Virus record (IMG/VR): IMGVR_UViG_3300044612_001226
Coordinates: 1-42,001 of that record
Length of the DNA: 42,001 nt
Source of the DNA: a virus
Reading direction: 5' to 3' (one strand)
In this document: one piece after another, positions 18,862-28,187 of the stretch
Layout: every line of letters begins with the position of its first letter
Position numbering within the stretch: position 1 is the stretch's first letter
Notes under the pieces: generated by a model
The model's database searches: none
Told to the model about the DNA's origin: nothing
Seen by the model: only the letters and a program-made list of their open reading frames with translations
Program-made: the position numbers and the translations under genes

Positions 18862-20364
18862 ATGGATTACGAAGAGATGGGAAAAGCGTGGCTCCGTGGT
18901 GAGTTAAACATCAAGGAGTTCAATGGAATCAAACTCAATCAGAAACAGATTGATTTCATTAAAGATAAGAACCGTTTTTCTCTTATCTCGGGAGGTATGG
19001 CTTCAGGAAAGACAACAGCGTGGATAATCAAGTTCATTCTGATTACTCAATGGTTTCCTGGTACACGTATTCTTATTGGTAGAAAGACGAAGACCAATGC
19101 GATTAGTACGTTTATGAAGGACTTTGCTGATATTTGTCCTCCTGGATTGTATGAACATAAGGTTGGTGAGGCTAAGTTGATATTCACCAATGGTACTGAA
19201 GCAGTGTTCTTTGGTCTTGATGCTCTTCAAGGTGGTGGTGAGGATATTAAGAAGGCAGAGCAGGAGTTGAAATCTCACAACTTCGGCTTTATCTTTATTG
19301 ACCAGTTGGAAGAAATCGAGAAGAAGGTCTTTGATGCTCTTAACTCTCGTATGCGTCGTAGACAGTGTAAGCACTCACCTGAACAAGATGCTACTGTTGT
19401 AAACGATAAGCAAGGAAATCCTTCGTATGAAATGTGTAATGTCTGTGGTAAGTACACATTCATGCAGATGTGTATGACAACAAACCCAGCAAACTATTGG
19501 GGATACAACTTCTTCAAGGCAGCACCACAACCGTTCTCACACCTTGTTGAGACTTCGATGATTGATAATAAGCAATTCCTTTCAAGACAGTTCTTGGAAT
19601 CTGAATTGAACAAACCAAAGATATACGTTGAGAGGTATGTCTACGGTATTTGGGATACGTCGATTATGGCTGAAGGTACTGTGTTCTATGAGGAACAGAT
19701 GCGTGACCAGGAGATGTACTCGAAGACTCCTATTCGTACACTCGATGGTATTAAGATATTTGTTGAGCCAGATAATCACGAGTACCAGATTGGTATTGAC
19801 CCGTCGCTTGGAGAATCTGACCCATGCTTTATTGCTGTTGTTGATAAAGATACAGGAGAGTTAGTTGCTACATGGTCTGCCTACGTTCCGACACGTGCTA
19901 TTACTGAGAAGGCTGTTCAGTTAGCGATGATGTACTCAAAGAAGTCCAAGCCACTTATTGTGCCTGAAGCAACGGGAGTAGGTCAGGCTCTTGTTGAAGA
20001 CTTGAAGAAGGTCTACGACGAGTTGTATGTTCGTGAAGTATTCTCTAATCGTCTTCAGAAGAAAACACAGAAGATTGGTTTCTATACAAACTTCCAAAAT
20101 AAGACACTCCTTATTGAAAACTTTAAGAACCTTCTTAATCGTCAGTTCCCAAAGATTTACGATACTTCCGTAATTGGTGAGTTAAAGATGTTCCGCTATA
20201 CCGATGAAGCTGCGAAGAAAGGTGCTGGTGCGCCAAATGGATTCCATGACGACATGGTTATGGGAACACTTCTTGCATACTGGAATCTCGAAGCAAAGTA
20301 CACACAACCGAAAAATACACACGAAGCAGATGAATATGTTATCTATTCGTCAGACTTTGAATAA
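18862..20364 (+). CDS. terL: Terminase large subunit, 500 aa
   Basis: The ATPase domain has Walker A SGGMASGKTT at 43-52 and Walker B FIFIDQLEE near 143-151. The RNase H-like nuclease domain has an Asp in IGIDPSLGESDP (about 313), a Glu in VPEATGVGQ (about 369) and the HDDMVMG pair near 463. Together these pump DNA into the prohead and cut it. Between the domains is a cysteine cluster (CKH...CNVC, about 169-190) that may bind zinc, an uncommon addition. Length is typical. It follows the small subunit by one gene and precedes the portal. Confidence 0.95.
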   Translation: MDYEEMGKAWLRGELNIKEFNGIKLNQKQIDFIKDKNRFSLISGGMASGKTTAWIIKFILITQWFPGTRILIGRKTKTNAISTFMKDFADICPPGLYEHKVGEAKLIFTNGTEAVFFGLDALQGGGEDIKKAEQELKSHNFGFIFIDQLEEIEKKVFDALNSRMRRRQCKHSPEQDATVVNDKQGNPSYEMCNVCGKYTFMQMCMTTNPANYWGYNFFKAAPQPFSHLVETSMIDNKQFLSRQFLESELNKPKIYVERYVYGIWDTSIMAEGTVFYEEQMRDQEMYSKTPIRTLDGIKIFVEPDNHEYQIGIDPSLGESDPCFIAVVDKDTGELVATWSAYVPTRAITEKAVQLAMMYSKKSKPLIVPEATGVGQALVEDLKKVYDELYVREVFSNRLQKKTQKIGFYTNFQNKTLLIENFKNLLNRQFPKIYDTSVIGELKMFRYTDEAAKKGAGAPNGFHDDMVMGTLLAYWNLEAKYTQPKNTHEADEYVIYSSDFE

Positions 20365-20371
20365 ATGGCTC

Positions 20372-20377
20372 TATAAT
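20372..20377 (+). promoter_or_regulatory. Leaderless-type -10 element TATAAT
   Basis: TATAAT ends eight bases before the portal ATG 20386, in the short gap after the terminase gene. Confidence 0.6.
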
Positions 20378-20385
20378 AAAAGTAA

Positions 20386-22230
20386 ATGAAACTTACTTCA
20401 GAGCAGATTTCCAAAGAGGCTATTGCTATCGTTGATAACGAAGTTACCGTCAATGAACGCGCAGTAGTACAGATTACTGACAAGGTACGCTTTGATATGC
20501 GTGACCTTATTAAAACATTCCGTAAGAACTATTACGGCGTATTTGATAAGCCATACGACCCAATCACACGTCGCAAGAAGATTTGGTATCCACTTACTGA
20601 AGAACTTGTAGACACCATTGCTCCGAAGATTAAGGTTGGTACAAAGAACATTCAGTTCCGCGCAAAGAACAACAAGGGTTACGGAACAACTGAACTCGTG
20701 CGTGAGTCTGTTCGTGAGTATCTTACTGGTACGTACTTTGGTGAAGATGCAGACAAGATTGCGTCAACAATTTCTATTGACGGTACTTGCGTTCTTAAAA
20801 CTTGGAAGGAAGGTAAGGGTCCAATGAAGCAATCGTTGAAGCGTTCTATTGTTGATTTGCTAAATGTCTACATTGACCCGAGTGCAGAGTCGATTCAGGC
20901 GGCGTATCGCTTCACTGAACGCTCTTTGATGTTTGCTGACCAACTCAAATCCATGAGTGGTTGGGTTAATACTGAAGGAGTACAAGGAGTTACAGGACTT
21001 CACATTAATGATGAGAACCTCTCAAACGGAAATGATTCAACAACTGAGTCAGTAGATGTTTACGAGATGTGGGGTAAGATTCCTAAGTATCTTGTAACTG
21101 GTGAGTCAGACGACACAGATGAGATTGATGGACATATCGTAATCTCTGGTCTCGAATCAAATGGTCCTCGTCTCCATCTTATCGAACAGAACAAGAACAA
21201 GGACAACGAAGGAAATATCATCAAGCCTTACGAGGAGGTTCGTTATACAAACATGCCTGGTCGTTGGTACGGCAAGGGTATTGCTGAAAAGGTTTTGATG
21301 ATTCAGTTGTCTCTCAACATCAACATCAACATTCGACACAACAGAGCATATGTTTCTCAGTTGGGTCTATTCAAGATTCGTAAAGGTGCGAACATCACAC
21401 CTCAGGAACTTTCACGCCTTGGTTCAAACGGTGCAATTCTCGTCAACAACATGGACGACATCGAGCAACTTGTTATGCAAGAGGCTTCGCCAGCGTCATA
21501 TACAGACGAGACAAACATGCGAACCATCGCGCAGCGCATCACTTCTGCGTTTGAGACGGTAACTGGTGAGTCACTTCCTGCTTCAACAACTGCTACCAAC
21601 GCAGTTCTTCTTAACCGTTCTGCATCTTCTTCATTCACAGGCATTATTGAACGCATCGGATTGTTCTACCAACGCTGGATTGACCGCCATGTCCTCCCAC
21701 ACGTAGCAGATGACCTTAAATGTGGAACGATTGTTCGCATGTTGGGTGGTACAGACGAGTTTGAGAAACTTGTTGAACGTGTTGCGGTATACGAAGTCAA
21801 CCGAAAGATGGACGAAGAGTACGAAAATGGTCGTATTCCTACTGACGAACAGATTATGCAAGCTGTTGAGGTTGCAAAGAAGCAGATTATGGCTCGCAAA
21901 GACCTTTTCATTAAGGTTATTGACGACGTCGTAACAAGTGCAGTTGATACTCACGTCTACATCACCAATGAAGACCTCGACATTTCTGTAACAATCGACA
22001 AACTCACGACTGTTCTTCAAATGACACCTGAATATCGTGAGGTTATTGTTCCTCGCATCTTCGATTTGATGGGACTACCTAAGCCTGAACTTCCAAATGT
22101 TCCTCGTGAGCAGACGGGTTCACTTCCTACTGGAAATCCTTCACAAACAAACGCAGAAGCAATGATTTCTTCGTTCTCAAATGGTCAACGTGACCAAAAG
22201 CAACCACGCATGTCTGTTGCTCAGATGTAG
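20386..22230 (+). CDS. Portal protein, 614 aa
   Basis: This is the dodecameric ring through which DNA enters and leaves the capsid. The size, the position right after the large terminase, and the pattern of an N-terminal alpha/beta domain, a WYGKGIAEKV segment near 290, and a long helical C-terminal part (about 460-614) fit podovirus-type portal proteins. The C-terminal 40 residues are Asn-, Gln- and Pro-rich and probably disordered. A TATAAT element lies eight bases before the start. I see no frameshift or gap. Confidence 0.85.
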   Translation: MKLTSEQISKEAIAIVDNEVTVNERAVVQITDKVRFDMRDLIKTFRKNYYGVFDKPYDPITRRKKIWYPLTEELVDTIAPKIKVGTKNIQFRAKNNKGYGTTELVRESVREYLTGTYFGEDADKIASTISIDGTCVLKTWKEGKGPMKQSLKRSIVDLLNVYIDPSAESIQAAYRFTERSLMFADQLKSMSGWVNTEGVQGVTGLHINDENLSNGNDSTTESVDVYEMWGKIPKYLVTGESDDTDEIDGHIVISGLESNGPRLHLIEQNKNKDNEGNIIKPYEEVRYTNMPGRWYGKGIAEKVLMIQLSLNININIRHNRAYVSQLGLFKIRKGANITPQELSRLGSNGAILVNNMDDIEQLVMQEASPASYTDETNMRTIAQRITSAFETVTGESLPASTTATNAVLLNRSASSSFTGIIERIGLFYQRWIDRHVLPHVADDLKCGTIVRMLGGTDEFEKLVERVAVYEVNRKMDEEYENGRIPTDEQIMQAVEVAKKQIMARKDLFIKVIDDVVTSAVDTHVYITNEDLDISVTIDKLTTVLQMTPEYREVIVPRIFDLMGLPKPELPNVPREQTGSLPTGNPSQTNAEAMISSFSNGQRDQKQPRMSVAQM

Positions 22231-22250
22231 ACAAGTGGTAATTTGTGTTG

Positions 22251-22256
22251 TATAGT
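22251..22256 (+). promoter_or_regulatory. Leaderless-type -10 element TATAGT
   Basis: TATAGT ends nine bases before ATG 22266. Confidence 0.5.
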
Positions 22257-22265
22257 TTTAAGTAG

Positions 22266-22556
22266 ATGCAAACACTGTCACCAGAAGAAGCAAAACGAAA
22301 AGATATGCACAGTTTGGTTGGACACCCAGGGTTCAAGCATATTGAAGCAATCTTTATCGACAAGATAATGGATTTGCAGTCAATCCTAAACCTTACAGTT
22401 ACTTCTGTTGAAGATACGGTAAAGGAGATTTCACTTCGTAAGAATCTTATCGAAGAACTTAAAAGTATTCTCGCTCAGATTAAGGGCGAGGCAAATGCAC
22501 ACGAGTTCGATGATACCGAGGTAGAAGACAAGGACTTGTACGAGAGAGAAGAGTAG
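22266..22556 (+). CDS. Hypothetical helical protein, 96 aa
   Basis: A mostly helical protein, probably coiled-coil between residues 40 and 80, with an acidic tail. It sits between portal and scaffold, where phages often encode head-completion or scaffold helpers. No family is recognised. A -10 element lies nine bases before its start. Confidence 0.7.
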   Translation: MQTLSPEEAKRKDMHSLVGHPGFKHIEAIFIDKIMDLQSILNLTVTSVEDTVKEISLRKNLIEELKSILAQIKGEANAHEFDDTEVEDKDLYEREE

Positions 22557-22587
22557 CGCACCCGAAACTGCCCCATCGGGCGCACTA
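22557..22587 (+). repeat. Hairpin CCCGA/TCGGG
   Basis: GC-rich hairpin directly after the stop codon, extended by GCG/CGC outside. There is no T run, so attenuation or mRNA protection is likelier than termination. Confidence 0.5.
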
Positions 22588-22625
22588 ACCATTCGCCCTT
22601 ATCAAGTCTCACTGTACAAATACAT

Positions 22626-23225
22626 ATGAATAACGACAACATTACCGAGGAAGCACTACCTGGTGGGGACGGCGTAGAGGAGGTGGAAACCGAATCAACC
22701 GAATTCGACCCGTCAGACGCAGAAACGGCTGTTGAAACACCCCAGCAAAAGGAAGCACAATCTCTTTCGTTGGAAGAACTCAACGCCTTTCTCGGAAAAA
22801 AGTTCTCCAGCAAGGAAACCGCTTTGAAGTCTATTAAGGATACTTACGGTTTCGTAGGTAAACGAAAACAAGACGCAAAAGAGGAAATTTCAAAAGAAGA
22901 TTTTATTCCTCGCAGCGAATTCGAGACGATTCTTTTCTATGACAAGAATCCCGACACTGCGAAGCATCGAGAGGTTATCGACGCTTACGCTAAAGCAAAC
23001 GGTATTACCGCGCGCGAAGCGGCTGAGGTCCCTGCCTTGAAGTCTCTCATTGAGAAGGCTTCGGGCTTCGAGAAGACAGAAGCATTGAAGACAGTAATGA
23101 CATCTAGCCCAAGACTCAAGCAAATGAAAACATTGAAGGAACAAGCTGCTGCCGCTGCTCAACGTGGCGACCAAGCAACAGCTGAAAGACTTGCAATGCA
23201 GATGATGCGTGAATCACGAGGCTAA
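22626..23225 (+). CDS. Scaffolding protein, 199 aa
   Basis: A very acidic N-terminal third, a helical middle and a Gln/Ala/Arg-rich C-terminal helix ending in RESRG make the usual profile of a phage scaffold, whose basic C-terminus binds the capsid protein during prohead assembly. The position immediately before the major capsid gene supports this. No protease motif is seen. Sequence motifs alone would not identify it. Confidence 0.75.
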   Translation: MNNDNITEEALPGGDGVEEVETESTEFDPSDAETAVETPQQKEAQSLSLEELNAFLGKKFSSKETALKSIKDTYGFVGKRKQDAKEEISKEDFIPRSEFETILFYDKNPDTAKHREVIDAYAKANGITAREAAEVPALKSLIEKASGFEKTEALKTVMTSSPRLKQMKTLKEQAAAAAQRGDQATAERLAMQMMRESRG

Positions 23226-23232
23226 TCGTAAA

Positions 23233-23238
23233 TAATAT
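23233..23238 (+). promoter_or_regulatory. Leaderless-type -10 element TAATAT
   Basis: TAATAT ends six bases before the capsid gene ATG 23245, allowing strong separate expression. Confidence 0.55.
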
Positions 23239-23244
23239 AAAATT

Positions 23245-24168
23245 ATGTCTGTTGCTAATGCATATCAGACTTACGGTGACGTAAGTCGAAAAGAAGACGT
23301 TGTAGAGAATGCTATTGAGATTCTCACAGCGACTGAGGATAATATCCAAAAGTCTCTTGGTAAGACTACTGCTATTGATGAGGTTCACTCATTCCTTACA
23401 GATACTCTTGCTACTGCTGGTTCACTCGCTGTACAACAGGGTGCTGATTTCACATCTGCTGCTCTTTCACAGCCTGTACGCCTTACTAACATCGTTCAGG
23501 AAGTTGCTCGTACCTTCACCGTTTCTCAGAAGCAGGTGGACATCGAACACTACACTGGCGGTAATGAACTCGACCGTCAGACCACGAAGGCTCTCAAGGA
23601 CTTCTCTAACGGTGTAGAATTCGACCTCGTACGTTCAACACTCGTTTCGGGTGCTTCAGGTACAACTGCAAAGATGAACGGTATCATCGCTGCAATCTCA
23701 AAGTCAACCAACACAACTGCTCAGACTTCAGGTACTGTCTTCTCTGCGTCTATCCTCGATGGACTTATGAAGGACAACTGGGAGAACTCAAACGGTGACG
23801 TTGCTACCGACGTTTACACAGGTGGTGGTCTCCGCCAAGTTGTCGACACGTTCGTTCAGAAGACAAACGTTGTTGTCAACACTCCTGGAATGACAGACAT
23901 CGTACGCACTGTTTCGACATTCGAGACATCGTTCGGTACTGTTAAGTTCATCAAGCACCGCTACGTTGAACAAGCTGCTGACGCTACTGGTCGTGTCCTC
24001 GCTATTCGCCCTGAGAAGTTGAAGATTGCATACCTCCGCCGCCCAGTGGAAATGGAACTTCCTTCAAGTGGTGCGTACAAGCGACGTACAATCTACGGTT
24101 CTATGACTCTCGAAGTCAACAACCAAGATTCAAACTTCTTCGTCTCTGGCTTCAAGAAGACTCTCTAG
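23245..24168 (+). CDS. Major capsid protein, SU10-like (DUF5309), 307 aa
   Basis: Length, order after the scaffold, and the pattern QPVRLTNIVQEVARTFTVSQ, GNELDRQTTKALKD, GLMKDNWENSNGD and the C-terminal QDSNFFVSGF region match the SU10-type major head proteins (DUF5309, HK97 fold). It forms the icosahedral shell. Codon choice is smooth and GCT/TCA-rich, as in a highly expressed gene. A -10 element lies six bases upstream and a strong hairpin follows the stop. It is a probable client of the phage chaperonin. Confidence 0.85.
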   Translation: MSVANAYQTYGDVSRKEDVVENAIEILTATEDNIQKSLGKTTAIDEVHSFLTDTLATAGSLAVQQGADFTSAALSQPVRLTNIVQEVARTFTVSQKQVDIEHYTGGNELDRQTTKALKDFSNGVEFDLVRSTLVSGASGTTAKMNGIIAAISKSTNTTAQTSGTVFSASILDGLMKDNWENSNGDVATDVYTGGGLRQVVDTFVQKTNVVVNTPGMTDIVRTVSTFETSFGTVKFIKHRYVEQAADATGRVLAIRPEKLKIAYLRRPVEMELPSSGAYKRRTIYGSMTLEVNNQDSNFFVSGFKKTL

Positions 24169-24226
24169 TTCGTTGCGTTCTCCCTCCTATCCTTTATGGG
24201 TGGGGGAACTCATAAAGGAAACGAAC
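24168..24226 (+). repeat. Nested stem-loop after the capsid gene
   Basis: GTTCGTT (24168-24174) pairs with AACGAAC (24220-24226). Inside, CCTTTATG (24191-24198) pairs with CATAAAGG (24211-24218). There is no T run. It is well placed to protect the capsid mRNA 3' end or reduce read-through. Confidence 0.65.
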
Positions 24227-24261
24227 TTGACGCTTTGTAAAGTCGGTGGGAAAATAAATAC

Positions 24262-24564
24262 ATGCGACAAGCAACTAAGCAAAAGATTATTGACGCGGTA
24301 GACCAGTACAAACAACAGTTCCCAGAAGAGTACAAAGCATTCATTGCACAGACAATCGAAAGACGAAAAGACTTGCGGTCTGAGTTTGCAGAAGCAAAAG
24401 GAAAGTACGCACTCAAACGTGTACTCATGGAAATGCCTGAAACTCTCCACAACATCATCAACGACAAACTCGATGTCGGTGAGGTAACAGAGTTCTCTGC
24501 GAAAGAAGCGGTAATTTGGTTTGCCCGTACTTACAAAGAATTTGCACTACCTGAGAAAATCTAA
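24262..24564 (+). CDS. Hypothetical helical protein, 100 aa
   Basis: A charged, helical small protein between the capsid gene and the glycosyltransferases. Its stop overlaps the start of the large glycosyltransferase gene, so the two are co-translated. No recognisable motif. A role in head completion or with the glycosyltransferases is possible. Confidence 0.7.
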   Translation: MRQATKQKIIDAVDQYKQQFPEEYKAFIAQTIERRKDLRSEFAEAKGKYALKRVLMEMPETLHNIINDKLDVGEVTEFSAKEAVIWFARTYKEFALPEKI

Positions 24565-26864
24565 TGTTTATTGCTCTTTCACTTATTGTTAAGGCTGATG
24601 ACGCAGAAGCAAAACTTCTCGACCGTTGCTTGGAGAATGTTGAGCCACACGCAGACGCTATCTACATCTATTTCTCAAACAAAGATGGTTCATGGAATGA
24701 TTCATGCGCCAAGGTTGCTGATAAGTACAATGCAAGTTATGTCTTCGCTCGTTGGGAAGATGATTTTGCGAAGGCACGCAACAATGCGTTCGCACTCGTA
24801 CCTGAATCAGTAGATTACATCATGTGGTGCGATGCTGATGACGTATTCAAGGGACTCGATAAACTACGAGACACCATTGAATCATCAAAGGCAGACGGTT
24901 ACGCGATGTGGTACCTCTACGACTTTGACGAGTACAAGCAACCAACTGTTGCTCACAAGAAGACAATGGTTATTAAGCGCGGTGCTGCTGAATGGGTTGG
25001 TAAAATCCACGAAGACCTCATGCCTAAGCGTGATTTGGATATTCGATTTATTGAAGGCATTGACCGTATTCACCTTACGACCGAGAAGCGTGCAGGAGAG
25101 AATCTTGAGCGCAATCTTCGTATTGCTAAGGTATCGTTGGAAGAGAATCCAAACGACCCACGCAACTATTGGAACGTAGCGAATACACTCTCTGGTCTTG
25201 GTCGTTGGAAAGAAGCAATTACTGCTTTCATCTCATTCGTAGAAGAGTCTGAATCAGACGACGAGAAGTACCTTGCGCTCATGCGTATGGCTGGTTGTTA
25301 CGATGCACTTGGCGACAAGGAGAATGCAAAGAAGCATATGTACTTGGCTATGGGTCAGAACCCAGAGATGCCTGACGCATATCTACAAACAGGAAATATG
25401 TTCTACGCTTGGGGGAACTTTAAGCAAGCAAAGCGTTATCTATTGCACGGTCTCAAACAGAAACCTTCGTACCACTCGATGATTGTATTCAATCCACGCG
25501 ATTACGACTACAACCCTTTGATGCTTTTGTCGAAGTGTTACTTCGCACTCAACGAGCCAGCACTTGCGATTCCACCACTTGAAGCGTGCATGAAAATCTA
25601 CCCAGAGAACAAGAAGTTGGGGGAGATGCTTGACGCGATGAAAGAGCAAGAAAACAAAGACAAAGCAATCGCTGAAAAAGTTAAATCTCTTGTAGGAGAA
25701 AAGGATAAAGCAAAGGTTAAGAAGATTCTTGATGGATTCACTGTCGAGGAACGCTCTCACCCTGCCGTGTGTTCTCTCTATAATCAGATTTTCGTAAAGG
25801 AAACATCGTCGGGTAAAGACTTGGTATTTTATTGTGGTTTCACGACCCACGAATGGAACCCTGAAATGTTCAAGACAAAGGGTGTTGGTGGTTCAGAAGA
25901 ATCTGTAATCCACTTGTCAAAGCACTTGAAGAAACTCGGTTGGAATGTAACTGTGTACGCAAACATTGGTCGTACAGAGATGGAATCAGATGGTGTCATT
26001 TGGAAACCATTCTGGGCCTACAATGTACGAGACAGACAAGACGTTACAATCCTGTGGCGCAGTCCTAAGTTGTGCGATTACGGACTCAACTCAGGTAAAG
26101 TAATTGTAGATTTGCACGACGTTGTATCACCAGAAGAATTCACGAAGGAACGCCTCGCAAAGATTGACAAGATTCTAGTAAAAACACACTACCACCGCAG
26201 TTTGTTCCCAAACGTCTCAGACGAGAAGTTTGCTGTCATTCCAAACGGACATACGATTGCTGTTGTTGAGGAGATTGAGAAGGACCAATACCTCATGGTC
26301 AACACTTCGTCACCAGAACGTTCTCTCGATACTCTTCCTGCACTGTTTAAGCGTGTAAAAGAAAAGGTACCGCAAGCACGTCTTCAGTGGGCATATGGTT
26401 GGGACATCTACGACAACGCGCATTCAGACAATCAGAAGATGATGGACTTGAAGGCTAGTATCGTAAAGGAAATGGAAGATGCGGGTGTCGAAGTACTTGG
26501 TCGTCTCTCACAGGGAGAAGTTGCGAAGTTGTACCACCGAGCAAACATTCTCGCATACCCAACTGTGTTCTCCGAAATTGATTGTATCTCAGTTAAGAAG
26601 GGTCAATCTGGTGGCGCGATTCCTGTAACAACAAACTACGGCGCGCTTGAAGAATCAAATAAGTATGGAGTAAAGGTTGCGGTAGACCCTAAGATGTATG
26701 ACGCACCATTCGGTCTCAAAGACGAAAAGGCACAACAAGAATGGGTAGATGCTTGCGTGAAGATTCTTAAAAAGAAGATTGGTGACCGTTCAGAGATGAA
26801 GAAGTGGGCTGACGAAAACTTTACGTGGGAATCAATCGCTAAAAGGTATAATGACGCTATATGA
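24564..26864 (+). CDS. Bifunctional glycosyltransferase (GT2 + TPR + GT-B), 766 aa
   Basis: Three parts are visible. Residues 1-190 form a GT2-type (GT-A) domain with a CDADD metal-binding motif at about 88-92. Residues 200-385 carry TPR-like helical repeats (LGRWKEA, LGDKENAKKHM, WGNFKQAKRYL). Residues 405-766 form a GT-B domain with VGGSEESV near 440, a VIPNG strand, and a SEIDCISVKKG...GAIPV sugar-nucleotide site near 670. The protein could add two sugars in sequence or build a short glycan. It lies inside the head-tail gene block, so virion glycosylation is the likeliest role; modification of host surface or DNA is an alternative. Confidence 0.85.
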   Translation: MFIALSLIVKADDAEAKLLDRCLENVEPHADAIYIYFSNKDGSWNDSCAKVADKYNASYVFARWEDDFAKARNNAFALVPESVDYIMWCDADDVFKGLDKLRDTIESSKADGYAMWYLYDFDEYKQPTVAHKKTMVIKRGAAEWVGKIHEDLMPKRDLDIRFIEGIDRIHLTTEKRAGENLERNLRIAKVSLEENPNDPRNYWNVANTLSGLGRWKEAITAFISFVEESESDDEKYLALMRMAGCYDALGDKENAKKHMYLAMGQNPEMPDAYLQTGNMFYAWGNFKQAKRYLLHGLKQKPSYHSMIVFNPRDYDYNPLMLLSKCYFALNEPALAIPPLEACMKIYPENKKLGEMLDAMKEQENKDKAIAEKVKSLVGEKDKAKVKKILDGFTVEERSHPAVCSLYNQIFVKETSSGKDLVFYCGFTTHEWNPEMFKTKGVGGSEESVIHLSKHLKKLGWNVTVYANIGRTEMESDGVIWKPFWAYNVRDRQDVTILWRSPKLCDYGLNSGKVIVDLHDVVSPEEFTKERLAKIDKILVKTHYHRSLFPNVSDEKFAVIPNGHTIAVVEEIEKDQYLMVNTSSPERSLDTLPALFKRVKEKVPQARLQWAYGWDIYDNAHSDNQKMMDLKASIVKEMEDAGVEVLGRLSQGEVAKLYHRANILAYPTVFSEIDCISVKKGQSGGAIPVTTNYGALEESNKYGVKVAVDPKMYDAPFGLKDEKAQQEWVDACVKILKKKIGDRSEMKKWADENFTWESIAKRYNDAI
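26847..26852 (+). promoter_or_regulatory. Leaderless-type -10 element TATAAT
   Basis: TATAAT lies within the end of the glycosyltransferase gene and ends eight bases before ATG 26861. Confidence 0.5.
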
Positions 26865-27280
26865 GTAACGAATCACTACTGCAAGGAATAGACATCAAGT
26901 TCTTCGCCGACGTTTACGAATGGATTGGTGCAAACCAACTGGACTTGGAAGACCCAGTTCGTTTCGCAAAGATTAAGGATATTATTGCGTACATCAAAGA
27001 TAAGCCAGACCCAAAGCACATTATAATTAAGGCTATCAACTCAAAGAACACCGATAAGGTTCAACATCTTTGGGAGTATGTTCAGGTTCGTCAGAAGGCT
27101 GAACAGTTGATGTCTGAATACGAGAAGATGGAGGAAATGGAAGGCGGTATTTCAGAGAAGTTTGAAGACACACAGTCTGAAGAAGACGCTTTTGAACTAT
27201 CTCGCGTTCGTGAGATGAAGGGTAATCTATATAAAGACCTCGAATATGCCCAAGAAGAAATCAGAATCTACGAGAAGTAA
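26861..27280 (+). CDS. Hypothetical coiled-coil protein, 139 aa
   Basis: An acidic helical protein with a likely coiled coil in its C-terminal half (about 70-139). It overlaps the large glycosyltransferase by four bases and the next one by 35, so it is embedded in the glycosyltransferase island. It may be an adaptor for these enzymes or an unrelated morphogenesis factor. No family is recognised. Confidence 0.7.
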   Translation: MSNESLLQGIDIKFFADVYEWIGANQLDLEDPVRFAKIKDIIAYIKDKPDPKHIIIKAINSKNTDKVQHLWEYVQVRQKAEQLMSEYEKMEEMEGGISEKFEDTQSEEDAFELSRVREMKGNLYKDLEYAQEEIRIYEK

Positions 27281-28184
27281 GATTGCGTTTGTCTGGCAGG
27301 GAGTATCGAACGAAAAGATATTCAACCAGTGGAACGACGGACTTCGTGAAGCAGTACGAATACTCTCGAAGAAATACGATATTTCATTCCATGAACCGTG
27401 GGACAACATATCAGGTGTAGATGTGATTCTTTATTGGGAAGCACCTTGCACCATAAACGGTAGCAACGCGCCACACTACAATAAAGTAAGGCAGAACACG
27501 ATAAAGAAGGCTCTTCTATTCGCTGGTGGTCCGATTCAAAAGGAATGGGTAGACGGTTTCAATATCGTCTGTGTGGAGTCAAAGATTAACTTCGATGAGT
27601 TCTCACAACTTGGTGTAGAGGTGTACACCGCGTTTGGAATCAACGATAAGGTGATGAAACCAAAGAAACTTCCAAAGAAGTGGAAAGCTATTCACCACGG
27701 AACGTCTGCATCATGGAAGAGACAGTGGCTACTTGGTGAAGCATTTGGTGCTGACGCTATTGTTGTGGGTCGTCATCAGAAAGAAGACCCATATCCATTC
27801 GATAAATGTAAAGAGTGCGGCTCAACCGTAATTGAAGAGAGTGGGGCAGAAGACATCTGTGATTACCTAAACCAATCGCATGTTCTTGTTCAGTCTGCTG
27901 ATTATTGGGGTGGCGGACAACGCGCAACCCTAGAAGCAATGTCGTGTGGTATTCCTGTTGTCTGTATGACTGATAGTCCGAAGAATCGCGAGTACATCGA
28001 AGAAAGCGGTGCGGGACTTATTGTTGAGCCTAGCGTCGGGCATATCAAGACCGCTGTTGCTGACATTATTGAGAATTGGTCTGATGAGGAAAAGGCGCGT
28101 GGTATTGCATATGTTCAATCCAAATGGACAGCACAACACTATGCAGATAGTCTTGACTTTGTTATAAAAAAGTTGTCTAATTAA
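27246..28184 (+). CDS. GT-B (GT4-type) glycosyltransferase, 312 aa
   Basis: The C-terminal half has GGGQRATLEAMSCGIPVV at about 221-238 followed by NREYIEESGAGLIVEP, the classical sugar-nucleotide-binding region of GT4 enzymes, with the conserved Glu in LEAM. The N-terminal Rossmann half is shorter than usual and holds a HHGTSASWKRQ loop. Two cysteines (CKEC) near 182 may bind zinc. It transfers a hexose or similar sugar from a nucleotide donor. It overlaps the preceding gene by 35 bases. Confidence 0.8.
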   Translation: MPKKKSESTRSKIAFVWQGVSNEKIFNQWNDGLREAVRILSKKYDISFHEPWDNISGVDVILYWEAPCTINGSNAPHYNKVRQNTIKKALLFAGGPIQKEWVDGFNIVCVESKINFDEFSQLGVEVYTAFGINDKVMKPKKLPKKWKAIHHGTSASWKRQWLLGEAFGADAIVVGRHQKEDPYPFDKCKECGSTVIEESGAEDICDYLNQSHVLVQSADYWGGGQRATLEAMSCGIPVVCMTDSPKNREYIEESGAGLIVEPSVGHIKTAVADIIENWSDEEKARGIAYVQSKWTAQHYADSLDFVIKKLSN

Positions 28185-28187
28185 GAT